Assembly (NCBI RefSeq): GCF_014595955.1
Contig: NZ_JABVCF010000002.1
Span: 372,001 to 436,000 of the forward strand
Length of the DNA: 64,000 nt
From: Pseudaminobacter soli (ex Zhang et al. 2022)
GTDB taxonomy: Bacteria; Pseudomonadota; Alphaproteobacteria; Rhizobiales; Rhizobiaceae
Reading direction: 5' to 3'
Shown here in pieces: positions 9,561 to 19,292 of this stretch (position 1 is the first letter of the stretch; every line of letters starts with the position of its first letter). Position numbers and translations under genes: made by a program. The notes beneath the pieces were generated by a model that was not told the DNA's origin, ran no database searches, and worked only from the letters and a program-made list of their open reading frames with translations.

Positions 9561-10961
9561 ATGGGCAGCGACAAGGCCAGCAACGCGATGTGGGGCGGAC
9601 GTTTTGCCTCGGGTCCCGCCGCCATCATGGAGGCCATCAACGCGTCCATCGGCTTTGATAAAAAGCTCTACGCCCAGGATATAAGAGGCTCGATCGCGCA
9701 TTCGGAGATGCTGGCCAAGACCGGCATCATTTCGGCCGACGATCAGCAGAAGATCGCCGAGGGTCTGCGGAAAATTCTGGAGGAGATCGAAAGCGGGACG
9801 TTCACTTTCTCCACCGCGCTGGAGGACATCCACATGAACGTCGAGGCGCGGCTGGCCGATCTGATCGGGCCGGCGGCCGGGCGCCTGCACACTGCGCGCT
9901 CGCGTAACGACCAGGTCGCCGTCGACTTCCGCCTCTGGGTCAAGGATGAGCTTTTCCGCGTGGCGGAGGCGCTGAAGGGTCTGATCGCCGCATTTCTCGC
10001 CCGCGCCGAGGAGCATGCCGCGACCGTGATGCCAGGCTTCACGCACATGCAGTCGGCGCAGCCGGTCACCTTCGGCCATCACTGTATGGCTTATGTCGAG
10101 ATGTTCGGGCGCGACCTGTCGCGCGTGCGCGATGCTATCGAGCGTATGGACGAATCGCCGCTGGGTGCGGCCGCGCTCGCCGGCACCGGCTTCCCGATTG
10201 ACCGGCACATGACCGCCGAGGCGCTGGGTTTCCGCGAGCCGACGCGCAATTCGCTGGACAGCGTATCGGACCGCGACTTCGCCCTGGAGTTCCTTTCGAT
10301 CGCGGCGATCTGCGCGACGCATCTTTCGCGGCTGGCGGAGGAGATTGTCATCTGGTCAACGCCGCAGTTCGGCTTCGTAAAACTGTCGGACTCGTTTTCG
10401 ACGGGCTCCTCGATCATGCCGCAGAAGAAGAACCCGGACGCGGCGGAACTGGTGCGGGCCAAGACGGGCCGTGTCAACGGCCATCTGATCGGCCTGCTCA
10501 CGGTGATGAAGGGCCTGCCGCTCACCTATTCGAAGGACATGCAGGAGGACAAGGAAGCGGTCTTCGACGCGGCGGAGACGCTCGACCTGATGCTCGCCGC
10601 CATGACTGGCATGATCGGAGATATGACGATCGACACCAGGGCGATGCTGCAGGCGGCGGGCTCGGGCCATTCCACAGCGACCGACCTCGCCGACTGGCTA
10701 GTGCGCGAGCTCGGTCTTCCCTTCCGCGAGGCGCATCATGTCACGGGCCGCGTCGTCGCGCTTGCCGAGGCGAAGAAGACGACCTTGCCGAAACTTGCGC
10801 TGTCGGACCTGCAGGGCATCCATCCCGGCATCAGTGAAGACGTGTTCTCGGTGCTCTCGGTGAAGAAATCGGTCGAGAGCCGCAAGTCCTTCGGCGGCAC
10901 CGCACCGGCGGAGGTCAGACGGCAGATCCGCTACTGGAAGAAGCGGCTGGCGCGCGGCTAA
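9561..10961 (+). CDS. argH: Argininosuccinate lyase
   Basis: A 466-aa cytoplasmic enzyme that splits argininosuccinate into arginine and fumarate, the last step of arginine synthesis. The fumarase/aspartase-superfamily signature [12 protein letters not shown] is at about residues 283-294, and [11 protein letters not shown] and [12 protein letters not shown] are intact. The ATG at 9561 gives the expected short extension before [10 protein letters not shown]; the much longer open frame upstream is antisense to tlpA. lptM and lysA follow in the same direction, consistent with one transcript. Confidence 0.97.
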   Translation: MGSDKASNAMWGGRFASGPAAIMEAINASIGFDKKLYAQDIRGSIAHSEMLAKTGIISADDQQKIAEGLRKILEEIESGTFTFSTALEDIHMNVEARLADLIGPAAGRLHTARSRNDQVAVDFRLWVKDELFRVAEALKGLIAAFLARAEEHAATVMPGFTHMQSAQPVTFGHHCMAYVEMFGRDLSRVRDAIERMDESPLGAAALAGTGFPIDRHMTAEALGFREPTRNSLDSVSDRDFALEFLSIAAICATHLSRLAEEIVIWSTPQFGFVKLSDSFSTGSSIMPQKKNPDAAELVRAKTGRVNGHLIGLLTVMKGLPLTYSKDMQEDKEAVFDAAETLDLMLAAMTGMIGDMTIDTRAMLQAAGSGHSTATDLADWLVRELGLPFREAHHVTGRVVALAEAKKTTLPKLALSDLQGIHPGISEDVFSVLSVKKSVESRKSFGGTAPAEVRRQIRYWKKRLARG

Positions 10962-11029
10962 ATCCCAGGATGCATTGCGGCGCAAACTCCGCTACAAGCG
11001 GCCGCATATCTCTTGGCGTGGTTGGTTCG

Positions 11030-11239
11030 ATGATCGCTTCTCGGCTGGTGGTTACATTTGCGGTTGTTGCCGCTCTTGGCGTGGCCGCCGGCTGCGGGCG
11101 CAAGGGCGATCTGGACACGCCATATGACGCCGCCGTGCAGGCGCGCAAGGATGCCGAGAGGGCCGGCCAGCCGGTCCCGCCCGAGCCGCAGAAACCGGTC
11201 GAGGACAAGCCGTTCATCCTCGACAAGATCATCCAATAA
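11030..11239 (+). CDS. lptM: LptM-family lipoprotein
   Basis: A 69-aa lipoprotein with an N-terminal signal (MIASRLVVTFAVVAALG) and lipobox VAAGC, followed immediately by GRKGDL, the hallmark of LptM (YifL), which in E. coli assists disulfide maturation of the LptD/LptE translocon. The rest is a short charged and Pro-rich tail. The ATG at 11030 gives the signal peptide directly; an ATG at 10970 would add 20 residues without function. It sits between argH and lysA, the usual place, and ends 9 bp before lysA. Confidence 0.88.
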   Translation: MIASRLVVTFAVVAALGVAAGCGRKGDLDTPYDAAVQARKDAERAGQPVPPEPQKPVEDKPFILDKIIQ

Positions 11240-11248
11240 CCTCCACCC

Positions 11249-12514
11249 ATGAACCACTTCGAATTCCGCGACGGCGTACTGCACGCCGAGGACGTGCCCG
11301 TGCCCGAGATCGCACGCGCGGTGGGTACGCCGTTCTATTGCTATTCGACGGCGACGCTCGAACGGCACTACAACGTCTTCCGTAGCGCTCTTTCGGGGCT
11401 CGACGCGCTCGTCTGCTACGCAATGAAGGCAAATTCCAACCAGGCTGTCATCCGTACGCTGGCGAAGCTGGGCGCGGGTGCGGACGTCGTCTCGGAGGGC
11501 GAACTGCGACGGGCGCTCGCCGCGGGGGTGTCTGCGGAAAAGGTCCTGTTCTCGGGCGTCGGCAAGACCGCGCAGGAAATGGATTTCGCGCTCGCGGCCG
11601 GGATCCTTTGCTTCAATATCGAGTCCGAACCGGAACTGGAGCTTCTCTCGCGGCGCGCGGTGGCGGCCGGCAAGACCGCGCCGGTTTCGCTGCGCATTAA
11701 CCCCGACGTCGACGCCAAGAGCCATAAGAAGATCTCGACGGGCAGCGCCGAGAACAAGTTCGGCATTCCGTGGCAGCGCGCGAGAGAGGTGTACCGCCGG
11801 GCGGCCGAATTGCCGGGCATCCGGGTCACCGGCATCGACATGCACATCGGCAGCCAGATCACCGATCTGCAGCCTTTCGATGCCGCCTTCGCGCTGCTGG
11901 CGGAACTGGTAACGACGCTGCGGGCCGACGGCCACACGATCGAGCATGTAGACTTCGGCGGCGGCCTTGGCGTCCCGTATCGCCGTGACAACGAGCCGCC
12001 GCCGCATCCGGAGGCCTATGCGGCAATCGTGCAGCGTCACGCGGCAGGTCTCGGGGTGAAGGCCATCTTCGAGCCGGGCCGGCTGCTGGTGGCCAATGCC
12101 GGCATTCTCGTCTCGGAGGTCATTTATCTCAAGGAAGGGGATGCGCGGAACTTCCTGATCGTCGACGTCGCGATGAACGACCTGATCCGGCCGACCCTTT
12201 ACGATGCCTTCCATGAGATCTTCCCGGTCGTGCAGCAGCCCCTGGATGCGCCGCGGATGAAGGTCGACGTGGTCGGACCGGTCTGCGAGACGGGCGATTT
12301 CCTTGGGCATGAACGCGACCTGCCGAGGCTCGCACCCGGCGATCTCATCGCGGTCGGCACAGCCGGGGCCTATGGCGCCGTCCAGGCCAACACCTACAAC
12401 ACGCGGCTGCTCGTCCCCGAAGTCCTGGTCAACGGCGACAGGTTCCACGTGATCCGGCCAAGGCTGAGCTATGAGGAACTTATCGGCCACGACTCGGTTC
12501 CGGACTGGTTATGA
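11249..12514 (+). CDS. lysA: Diaminopimelate decarboxylase
   Basis: A 421-aa PLP enzyme that converts meso-diaminopimelate to lysine. The PLP lysine is K60 in YAMKANSN, the phosphate-binding glycine segment is DFGGGLGVPY near 230-240, and the C-terminal motif CETGDFLG supplies the active-site Cys from the partner subunit. Length is normal. It follows lptM by 9 bp and probably shares the argH transcript. Confidence 0.97.
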   Translation: MNHFEFRDGVLHAEDVPVPEIARAVGTPFYCYSTATLERHYNVFRSALSGLDALVCYAMKANSNQAVIRTLAKLGAGADVVSEGELRRALAAGVSAEKVLFSGVGKTAQEMDFALAAGILCFNIESEPELELLSRRAVAAGKTAPVSLRINPDVDAKSHKKISTGSAENKFGIPWQRAREVYRRAAELPGIRVTGIDMHIGSQITDLQPFDAAFALLAELVTTLRADGHTIEHVDFGGGLGVPYRRDNEPPPHPEAYAAIVQRHAAGLGVKAIFEPGRLLVANAGILVSEVIYLKEGDARNFLIVDVAMNDLIRPTLYDAFHEIFPVVQQPLDAPRMKVDVVGPVCETGDFLGHERDLPRLAPGDLIAVGTAGAYGAVQANTYNTRLLVPEVLVNGDRFHVIRPRLSYEELIGHDSVPDWL

Positions 12515-12636
12515 GGCGACAGGACGCGGGTCCGCCGGGCATCACGATTATGTAAATGCCTCGCCTTTGCCCGGTTTGCTGCTATCCTCGATTGCCGAGA
12601 GGCCGTGCCCAGGTGCGGCCGCAGCCGGAAGGGCCG

Positions 12637-15231
12637 ATGACGGACGCCTCTGACACTACGAGACATCTCCCGTTTTCCAGACGTTTGATGCAGACGAGGC
12701 TCGCCACGCGCGCCGCGATGACGCTCGAGCGCCTTTGGCCGCTGGTCCTCCCCCTCCTCGTCACCGTCAGCCTGTTCGCGAGCCTTTCCTGGCTTGGCGG
12801 GTTCCGCCTGATGCCGGACTGGCTGCGCCTGTGCGTGCTGGGGGCGTTCGCGATCGCACTCATCGCCTGCCTCTATATCCTCCGCTCCTATCGCAAGCCG
12901 CAGCCGGAAGAGATCGACCGGCGCATCGAAGCGGCGAACGAACTCGTCCACACGCCGCTGCTGGCACAGACGGACAAGCTGGCAGGAACCGAGAACAGCT
13001 TCGCCCAGGCGCTGTGGCGCGAGCACCGGCGGCGCATGTCGGAAAAACTCGTCGGCGTGAGCGGCGACCTGCCCCGAACGGGCGTGCCGGATCGCGACCC
13101 GTGGGGTCTTCGCGCTGCAGCCGCGCTGCTCTTGGTGATTGCATTCGCCTTCTCGTTGGGCCCCCGCGGCGGATCGCTGCAGGACGCATTCCGCACGGTG
13201 GCATTCGCGGCGCCGGTGCCCGCGCGCATTGATGCCTGGGTGACGCCGCCCCCCTACACCGGCAAGGCGCCGATCTTCCTCACCGCCGAAAACAACACGG
13301 AGACGCGCAGCTACACGGTCCCGGAAGGCAGCGAAGTCTCGCTGCGCGTGACCGGAGGCAGCGGCGACGAGACGCTCGCTTTCACCGATCTCCAGGGCGC
13401 GGTGACCGACATCCCAGTGAAGGGCGCGGAGGCGGAAAAGCAATCGGAGGCGTCCGCCGTTGGGTCTCATGCCAACGCCGCGCCTCGGCAGTTCACCGGA
13501 ACCTTGAAGGTGGATGGCGAACTCGCTCTGCGCTCCGGGGAGCGGGATGTGCAGAACTGGGCCTTTGCGGTCACGCCGGACAAGCCGCCGGTGATCCGCT
13601 TTGCCGACGAGCCGAAGCGAGCGGTGAATGGAGCTCTCGAGCTTCGCTACGAGATAAATGACGACTACGGCGCTGCATCGGCCAAGTCGAACTTCGCCCT
13701 CGAGGAACCGCCGCCCGAGGACGCACGGCCGCTCTATGGAGCGCCGGAGATGCCGATCTCGGTGCCTCGCAAGGGACAGACCGCGGGGAAGACGAACCGC
13801 GACCTGACCGAACATGTCTGGGCCGGCAGCCGCGTGACGCTCTCGCTGACCGCCGTCGATCACAAGGGCCAGGAAGGGACATCCGAGACCAAGACTATCG
13901 TCCTACCCGAGCATCCGTTCCAAAATCCGCTGGCGAGGGCCGTGGTCGAGCTTCGCAAGATCCTCTCGCTCGACGCCAACGAGAAGCCGCAGGTCATGCA
14001 GTTGATCGACGCGATCACGCTGCGCCCCGAGGACACCTTCGACAATCCTTCGCACTATCTCGGCCTGATGGCGGGGCGCACCCGCCTCGACATGGCCCAG
14101 ACCGACGACCAGCTGCGCGAGGTCGCCGACTACTTCTGGAACATGGCGCTGCAGATCGAGAACGGTGCCCTCTCCGACGCCGAGAAGCGGCTGCAGCAGG
14201 CGCAGGAAGCACTCAAGCAGGCGCTGCGGGACGGCGCCAGCGACGAGGAGATCGACCGGCTGATGAAGGAACTGCGCCAGGCCATGAATGAATTCCTGAA
14301 GGAGTTCGCCGAGCGCGCCATGAAGGACCCCAACACCGCCATGCAGGCGCCGCAGCAGGGCCAGGAACTGCGCCAGAGCGATCTGGAACGGATGATGGAC
14401 CAGATCGAGAACCTGGCGAAATCGGGTAACCGCGACCAGGCCGAGCAACTGCTCTCGCAGCTTCAGGATATGATGAACAATCTGCAGGCGAACCGCCAGC
14501 GGCAGCCCGGCGAAGACGGCGAGCAGAGCGAGATGCGCCAGCAGATGAACAAGCTCGGCGACATCATCCGGCGCCAGCAGGAGATGATGAACGAGACCTT
14601 CCGCATGGATCAGAGGCAGCGCGGACAGCGCGGCCAGGATGGCGAGCAGCAGTTCGGCGACATGGGCGAGCAGGGGGACCAGCAGCAAGGCCAACAGGGT
14701 CAGCAAGGTCAGCAAGGCAAGGGCATGACGCCCGAGGAGTTCGCCGACGCCATGAAGCAGTTGCAGGAAGGCCAGGGCAAGCTGAAGGGCGATCTGGATT
14801 CGCTGACGAAGGGTCTCGAAGGCATGGGCATCAAGCCAGGCGAGGGCTTTGGCGAGGCAGGCGACGCCATGGGCCAGGCCGAGGGCGCGCTGGGCGAAGG
14901 CCAGGGCGACCGGGCTGTCGGCGAACAGGGCAGGGCCCTCGAGGCGCTGCGCAAGGGCGCCCAGGACATGATGCAGCAGATGCAGCAGGCCATGCAGGGC
15001 GAGGAAGGCGAGGGGCGAGAAGGCGGACGCCAGCGCAACGCCGACCGTGATCCGCTCGGTCGTCCGCGTGCCACGACCGGTCCGGATTTTGGCGAGTCGG
15101 TTAAGGTGCCCGACGAGATCGACATCCAGCGCGCGCGACAGATCCTCGACGCCATCCGCAAGCGGCTCGGCAACGCGCTCAGCCCGGAACTGGAGCGAGA
15201 TTATCTGGAGCGGCTGCTGCGGCTGCAGTAG
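12637..15231 (+). CDS. TIGR02302-family membrane protein (DUF4175)
   Basis: An 864-aa protein of the alphaproteobacterial TIGR02302 family; function unknown. Two hydrophobic helices lie near residues 30-90 and a third near 160-180, followed by a large presumably periplasmic region. Residues about 500-800 are dominated by Gln, Glu, Met and Gly, likely coiled coil, with a short tandem QQG/QGQ repeat around nucleotides 14680-14720. GGAAGGG lies upstream of the ATG at 12637; an in-frame start at 12556 has no such signal. Placement after lysA is conserved. The long open frame on the opposite strand is a product of the repetitive composition. Confidence 0.85.
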   Translation: MTDASDTTRHLPFSRRLMQTRLATRAAMTLERLWPLVLPLLVTVSLFASLSWLGGFRLMPDWLRLCVLGAFAIALIACLYILRSYRKPQPEEIDRRIEAANELVHTPLLAQTDKLAGTENSFAQALWREHRRRMSEKLVGVSGDLPRTGVPDRDPWGLRAAAALLLVIAFAFSLGPRGGSLQDAFRTVAFAAPVPARIDAWVTPPPYTGKAPIFLTAENNTETRSYTVPEGSEVSLRVTGGSGDETLAFTDLQGAVTDIPVKGAEAEKQSEASAVGSHANAAPRQFTGTLKVDGELALRSGERDVQNWAFAVTPDKPPVIRFADEPKRAVNGALELRYEINDDYGAASAKSNFALEEPPPEDARPLYGAPEMPISVPRKGQTAGKTNRDLTEHVWAGSRVTLSLTAVDHKGQEGTSETKTIVLPEHPFQNPLARAVVELRKILSLDANEKPQVMQLIDAITLRPEDTFDNPSHYLGLMAGRTRLDMAQTDDQLREVADYFWNMALQIENGALSDAEKRLQQAQEALKQALRDGASDEEIDRLMKELRQAMNEFLKEFAERAMKDPNTAMQAPQQGQELRQSDLERMMDQIENLAKSGNRDQAEQLLSQLQDMMNNLQANRQRQPGEDGEQSEMRQQMNKLGDIIRRQQEMMNETFRMDQRQRGQRGQDGEQQFGDMGEQGDQQQGQQGQQGQQGKGMTPEEFADAMKQLQEGQGKLKGDLDSLTKGLEGMGIKPGEGFGEAGDAMGQAEGALGEGQGDRAVGEQGRALEALRKGAQDMMQQMQQAMQGEEGEGREGGRQRNADRDPLGRPRATTGPDFGESVKVPDEIDIQRARQILDAIRKRLGNALSPELERDYLERLLRLQ

Positions 15232-15378
15232 CCCACTAACCTCTTGGGCAGTGGTGGGCAAAAAGAGACGCTCGCGGCCAGTTGGCCTTTGCAAGCCGGG
15301 ACCTCGCCGGTGATCCGATCCGTCCTATTTAGCTCCTGCGGTCCACCTTCGACGTGAGCACTCCGCCGGGAGCCATTC

Positions 15379-16296
15379 GTGCAGCCTGAGGATTCGTCCA
15401 AGAAGAGAGCCTTGCTGGTGATTAATCCGCGGGCGCGGAGCGGGTCGTCCTCGGTCGACCCGGCGATCGAACTGTTGAGCGATGCCGGTTTCGAGATTCG
15501 CGAAACCAGGATTTCGGACGGCGACACGATCTCTGATGTCATTCGCCGCGACGCCTCTGAGATCGATCTGGTGATCGTCGGCGGCGGCGACGGCACGCTC
15601 AACGGGGCTGCCCCGGCGCTGGTCGAAACCGGGCTGCCACTAGGGGTTCTGCCACTTGGCACAGCCAATGACTTCGCGCGCACGCTGGGCATTCCGCCCG
15701 ATCCGGTTCAGGCGGCAGAGGTGATAAAGGCCGGGCAACTCCACACGGTCGATCTCGGCGAGGTGAACGGACACCTCTTCTTCAATGTCGCCAGCATCGG
15801 CTTCAGCGCCGAACTCGCGGCCGAACTGACCGCGCGGGCCAAGAAGCGCTGGGGAGTTATGGGTTACGGCATCGTCGCCGCGCGCTTGCTGATGCGCTCG
15901 CGCCTGTTCAGCGCCTATCTCGAGCACGACGGCGAGACGGAGAAGATCCGGACGCTGCAGATTTCAGTGGGGAACGGCCGGCACTATGGCGGCGGCCTGA
16001 CGGTCGAGGAGACTGCGACCGCGGATGACGGCAAGCTCGATCTCTATAGCCTGGAAGTCGACCACTGGTGGCGGCTGCTCGCGCTGCTGCCCAGCCTGCG
16101 CAAGGGCACGCATGGCAGATGGGACGATGTGCGCGCCTTCCAGACGACCCAGGTGACAATCCGCACAAAGTGGCCGCGTGCGGTCAATACGGATGGGGAA
16201 CTGACGACCTATACGCCGGCTGAATTCCGGATCAGGACGAAGGCGATACGTGTCTTCATTCCGCCCGAGCCGGCTGCCGGACTAGGCGGCGCTTGA
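15379..16296 (+). CDS. YegS/BmrU-type lipid kinase
   Basis: A 305-aa diacylglycerol-kinase-fold enzyme expected to phosphorylate a lipid such as diacylglycerol or phosphatidylglycerol. The nucleotide-binding motif GGGDGTLNG is at residues 68-76, followed by PLGVLPLGTANDFART, both diagnostic. The start is a GTG giving a short polar lead-in before KRALLVINPRA. Its last 15 bp overlap the end of hpt on the opposite strand. Role in lipid turnover is a family inference. Confidence 0.88.
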   Translation: MQPEDSSKKRALLVINPRARSGSSSVDPAIELLSDAGFEIRETRISDGDTISDVIRRDASEIDLVIVGGGDGTLNGAAPALVETGLPLGVLPLGTANDFARTLGIPPDPVQAAEVIKAGQLHTVDLGEVNGHLFFNVASIGFSAELAAELTARAKKRWGVMGYGIVAARLLMRSRLFSAYLEHDGETEKIRTLQISVGNGRHYGGGLTVEETATADDGKLDLYSLEVDHWWRLLALLPSLRKGTHGRWDDVRAFQTTQVTIRTKWPRAVNTDGELTTYTPAEFRIRTKAIRVFIPPEPAAGLGGA

Positions 16297-16836
16297 GGCA
16301 TCGCCCTTGACCACTCCCACAAATGGTAGCTCGCGGAAGGCGTGCGCCACGTCCATGCCGTAGCCGACTACGAAATAATCGGGGCACTCGAAGCCGACGA
16401 AATCGGCTTCCAGCGTCGTCTGGCGCCGCATCCTCTTGTCGAGCAGCACCGCGATCGAGCAACTGCGCGCGCCGCGCGACATCATCAGTTCCTTCGTGAA
16501 TTGCAGCGTCTTACCCGACTCGAGGATGTCGTCGATCAGCAATACGTCGCGGCCGTTGACCTCGTTGTCGATGTCGCGCAGCACGCGGACTTGGCCGCTG
16601 GTCGTTCCCGCGCCGTAGCTGGAGATGAAGATGAACTCGACTTCGGGCGAAAGACCGACGTCGTGCATGGCGCGGATCAGGTCGGCCGCGAAGATGAATG
16701 AGCCCTTCAGCACTGAGATGACCAGAAGGTCGTGGTAGTCGTGCGCGGCGATCTCCTTGGCGAGCTCCAGATTGCGCCGGGCGATTGTAGAGGCGCTGAA
16801 CAGCACCTCGATTTCTTTGTTGCGCACGACCGGCAT
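16282..16836 (-). CDS. hpt: Hypoxanthine phosphoribosyltransferase
   Basis: A 184-aa purine-salvage enzyme that makes IMP or GMP from hypoxanthine or guanine and PRPP. The PRPP loop VLLIDDILESGKTL is at residues 98-111, the SVLKGSFIF segment near 41 and the catalytic-loop SSYGAGTTSG near 73-82 are present. GGAG precedes the ATG by 7 nt. It begins 11 bp after the small membrane protein gene upstream, so the two are likely cotranscribed. Confidence 0.95.
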   Translation of the reverse strand: MPVVRNKEIEVLFSASTIARRNLELAKEIAAHDYHDLLVISVLKGSFIFAADLIRAMHDVGLSPEVEFIFISSYGAGTTSGQVRVLRDIDNEVNGRDVLLIDDILESGKTLQFTKELMMSRGARSCSIAVLLDKRMRRQTTLEADFVGFECPDYFVVGYGMDVAHAFRELPFVGVVKGDASSAA

Positions 16837-16847
16837 GGAAGGGGCTC

Positions 16848-17441
16848 CTATTCGGCGAAGCTGACGGCCACTGATTTAACGCCGCTTCTAGGGACGTCGA
16901 GGCGGCTCGAAAAGGCGAATCGTTCTCCAGAGGCGAGGCTGGGCGATGATGTCCCCAGCTTGTAGCGCGTCACGGAGCCGTCCCTGGCGGAAACGCTGAT
17001 GGTCAGGAACGGGAGCTTGACCTGTCTTGTTCCCTCGTTCGAGGCGGTGCCGTCGACGAGCAGGAGATGCCGGGCGCCCGAAGCATCGATCCTCGCAGTC
17101 AGTCCAGAAATCGTCGGGGCGGCGGTCTCGCCACCCGGCAGGAAGTTGCGGGCGAGCGTATGTCCGCCCGAGATCCAGAACGCACTTGCGACGAGCGTCA
17201 TTCCAGTGAGCCAGAAGGCCACGCCGCCTCGTCTGTCAAACAGGCGGGTGGAGGTGGGGACGCGACACGTCAGCCCATTGAGACCGACCTCCCGCGGATC
17301 GATACGGCCGGCTTTCTGAGCCTGCGGGCCCACCGTCTCGAACTCGGCGTCGATGACGTCGCCCGGCTGCTTGGCGGCCCGTCTATTGCTTGCAGCCATG
17401 ATTTCGCCGGGAACTGCGCTTGCATATGGCATCTGGACCAT
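16848..17441 (-). CDS. Single-pass membrane protein with DUF3426-like tail
   Basis: A 197-aa protein with one membrane helix (about residues 74-92) and a C-terminal beta-rich domain. Segments such as LLVDGTASNEG, LPFLTISVSARDG and LASGERFAFSSRLDVP resemble the DUF3426 domain that follows an MJ0042-type zinc ribbon in many proteobacterial proteins. Here the N-terminus has no CxxC pairs, so the ribbon is absent. The start may instead be the ATG at 17399. It lies upstream of hpt and divergent from ftsE. Function is unknown; the domain match is by eye. Confidence 0.65.
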   Translation of the reverse strand: MVQMPYASAVPGEIMAASNRRAAKQPGDVIDAEFETVGPQAQKAGRIDPREVGLNGLTCRVPTSTRLFDRRGGVAFWLTGMTLVASAFWISGGHTLARNFLPGGETAAPTISGLTARIDASGARHLLLVDGTASNEGTRQVKLPFLTISVSARDGSVTRYKLGTSSPSLASGERFAFSSRLDVPRSGVKSVAVSFAE

Positions 17442-17545
17442 TCTTCGAGTCCCAAACTCTTGCGGAGGTGGCTGAAACCGGCGCAGTTGCCATTTGATCC
17501 GGGTCCCCTTAACCGGCGGTTAACCATGCGGGGACAAAGCTCGCG

Positions 17546-18247
17546 TTGAAATCTCCCGAATTGAGCATTGCCAAACCGAGACCGGCCTTGATCCGCTTTG
17601 AAAATGTCGGCCTGCGCTACGGAATGGGACCGGAGATCCTCCGGGACATCTCCTTTCAGATCCCGCCGAGTTCCTTCCAGTTCCTCAGCGGCCCTTCCGG
17701 CGCCGGCAAGACCACGCTGCTGCGACTTCTCTTCATGTCGCTGAAGCCGACGCGCGGGCTCATCCAAATGTTCGGCAAGGATCGTTCGCGCATCACGCCC
17801 CGGGACTTGCCGCTACTGCGTCGACGCATCGGCATCGTCTTCCAGGATTTCCGGCTGCTCGACCACATGACGACCTACGAGAACGTCGCCCTGCCGCTCA
17901 GGGTGCGCGGCCGCGAGGAATCGAGCTACCGGTCCGATGTCTCGGAACTCCTCAAGTGGGTGGGACTGGGCGAGCGGATGCACGTGCTGCCACCGGTGCT
18001 TTCGGGTGGCGAGAAGCAGCGCGCCGCGATCGCGCGCGCGCTGATCGAACAGCCGGAGATCCTGCTGGCGGACGAGCCGACCGGAAATGTCGATCCGCCC
18101 TTGGCCCGCCGCCTGCTGCGCCTGTTCATCGAGTTGAACCGGCTGGGCACTGCCGTCGTTATCGCCACGCACGACCTTGGACTGATGGAACAGGTGGATG
18201 CAAGACGCATGATCCTGTCGAACGGAAGGCTGGACATCTATGATTGA
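17546..18247 (+). CDS. ftsE: Cell division ATP-binding protein FtsE
   Basis: A 233-aa ABC ATPase that works with FtsX to control peptidoglycan hydrolases at the division site. Walker A GPSGAGKTT is near residues 49-57, the ABC signature LSGGEKQRAAIARA near 152-165, and Walker B ILLADEPTGN near 172. Start is uncertain: no ATG is available. TTG at 17546 has GGGGAC upstream, while TTG at 17588 gives an N-terminus closer to most FtsE proteins. The stop overlaps the ftsX start by 8 bp, implying translational coupling. Confidence 0.93.
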   Translation: MKSPELSIAKPRPALIRFENVGLRYGMGPEILRDISFQIPPSSFQFLSGPSGAGKTTLLRLLFMSLKPTRGLIQMFGKDRSRITPRDLPLLRRRIGIVFQDFRLLDHMTTYENVALPLRVRGREESSYRSDVSELLKWVGLGERMHVLPPVLSGGEKQRAAIARALIEQPEILLADEPTGNVDPPLARRLLRLFIELNRLGTAVVIATHDLGLMEQVDARRMILSNGRLDIYD

Positions 18248-19226
18248 GATGCCGGTCGAAGTCTCGGCCAACAGTGGCGCCGGGGCAGAGAGGGCCAAGG
18301 AGCGGGTGCGGAAGGGCCAGGCCCCGATCGTTCCGGCCCGCGGGGTGGCCGGCAACGCGCTGGTCCTGGTCATCGCCATCATGACCTTCCTTTCCTGCCT
18401 CACGCTCGGCGCCGTCACCATGGTTCGCGACACGGCTGCGGCCTGGCAGACCCAGATCGCGCGGGAGGCGACCATCCAGATCAAGCCCGATGAAGGGCTC
18501 GACATGGAGGCCGCCCTCGCCGAATCGGCAAGCATCGCCGGCGGTTTTCCCGGCGTGACCGGCACCCGGATCATCGATCGGAACGCCACCGCGCGGCTGC
18601 TGGAGCCCTGGCTGGGGGCCGGGCTGAACATGGACGAACTGCCCGTCCCGCGGCTCGTCATCCTGACCGTCGACCGGGCCAGTCCGCCTGACTTCGCCGC
18701 TCTGCGCAGCGCGCTGACGGAGAAAGTGCCCGGCCTTATCCTCGATGATCACCGAACATGGGTCGACCGTCTCGTCTCCATGTCGCGCACCACCGTCACG
18801 ATAGGCCTTACGGTGCTGGCGCTGATCCTCCTGGCGACGGTGCTGACGGTCGTGTTCGCCACGCGTGGGGCCATGGCCGGCAACGGCCACATCATCGAGG
18901 TGCTGCACTTCGTCGGAGCAGAAGCACGTTTCATTGCAAAGGAATTCCGCCGCAATTTCCTCGTGACCGGGATGAAAGGCGCCGTCGCAGGCGGCTTCGC
19001 GGCCGTCCTCGTATTCCTCGGATTTTCGCTCTGGTCCTCGCGCAATCTGGCGACGCCACAGGCGGATCAGGCGATGGCGCTGTTCGGCAACTTCAGCATC
19101 GGCGTCCTGGGATATGCCGGGGTTGTCTTCATCGTGGCGCTGATCGGCGCGATCACGGCCGCCACCTCCCACGCCACAGTGGTCGCTCATCTTCATGGCC
19201 TGGAGGTTCGTCAGCCCGATGGTTAG
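18240..19226 (+). CDS. ftsX: Cell division protein FtsX
   Basis: A 328-aa inner-membrane partner of FtsE. It has a cytoplasmic N-terminal tail, a first helix near residues 40-62, a periplasmic domain of about 120 residues, and three C-terminal helices, matching the FtsX layout. The C-terminal segment HIIEVLHFVGAEARFIAKEF is characteristic of the family. Its ATG overlaps the end of ftsE. ydcF follows after a 66-bp gap. Confidence 0.93.
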   Translation: MIEMPVEVSANSGAGAERAKERVRKGQAPIVPARGVAGNALVLVIAIMTFLSCLTLGAVTMVRDTAAAWQTQIAREATIQIKPDEGLDMEAALAESASIAGGFPGVTGTRIIDRNATARLLEPWLGAGLNMDELPVPRLVILTVDRASPPDFAALRSALTEKVPGLILDDHRTWVDRLVSMSRTTVTIGLTVLALILLATVLTVVFATRGAMAGNGHIIEVLHFVGAEARFIAKEFRRNFLVTGMKGAVAGGFAAVLVFLGFSLWSSRNLATPQADQAMALFGNFSIGVLGYAGVVFIVALIGAITAATSHATVVAHLHGLEVRQPDG

Positions 19227-19292
19227 TGCGCCGATCGATATCGGGTTGGCTCAATGCTACCCAGCCGATCAAATCCGGATTACATCTTCGCC

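Noticed and set aside
14680-14720. Tandem repeat or CRISPR-like array
   Set aside because: The short CAGCAAGG-like repeats encode the Gln-rich part of the TIGR02302 protein, with no spacers.
13903-15294. 463-aa minus-strand frame inside the TIGR02302 gene
   Set aside because: It is the mirror of the Gln/Glu-rich repeats and gives a Leu/Ala/His-rich sequence without a start signal.
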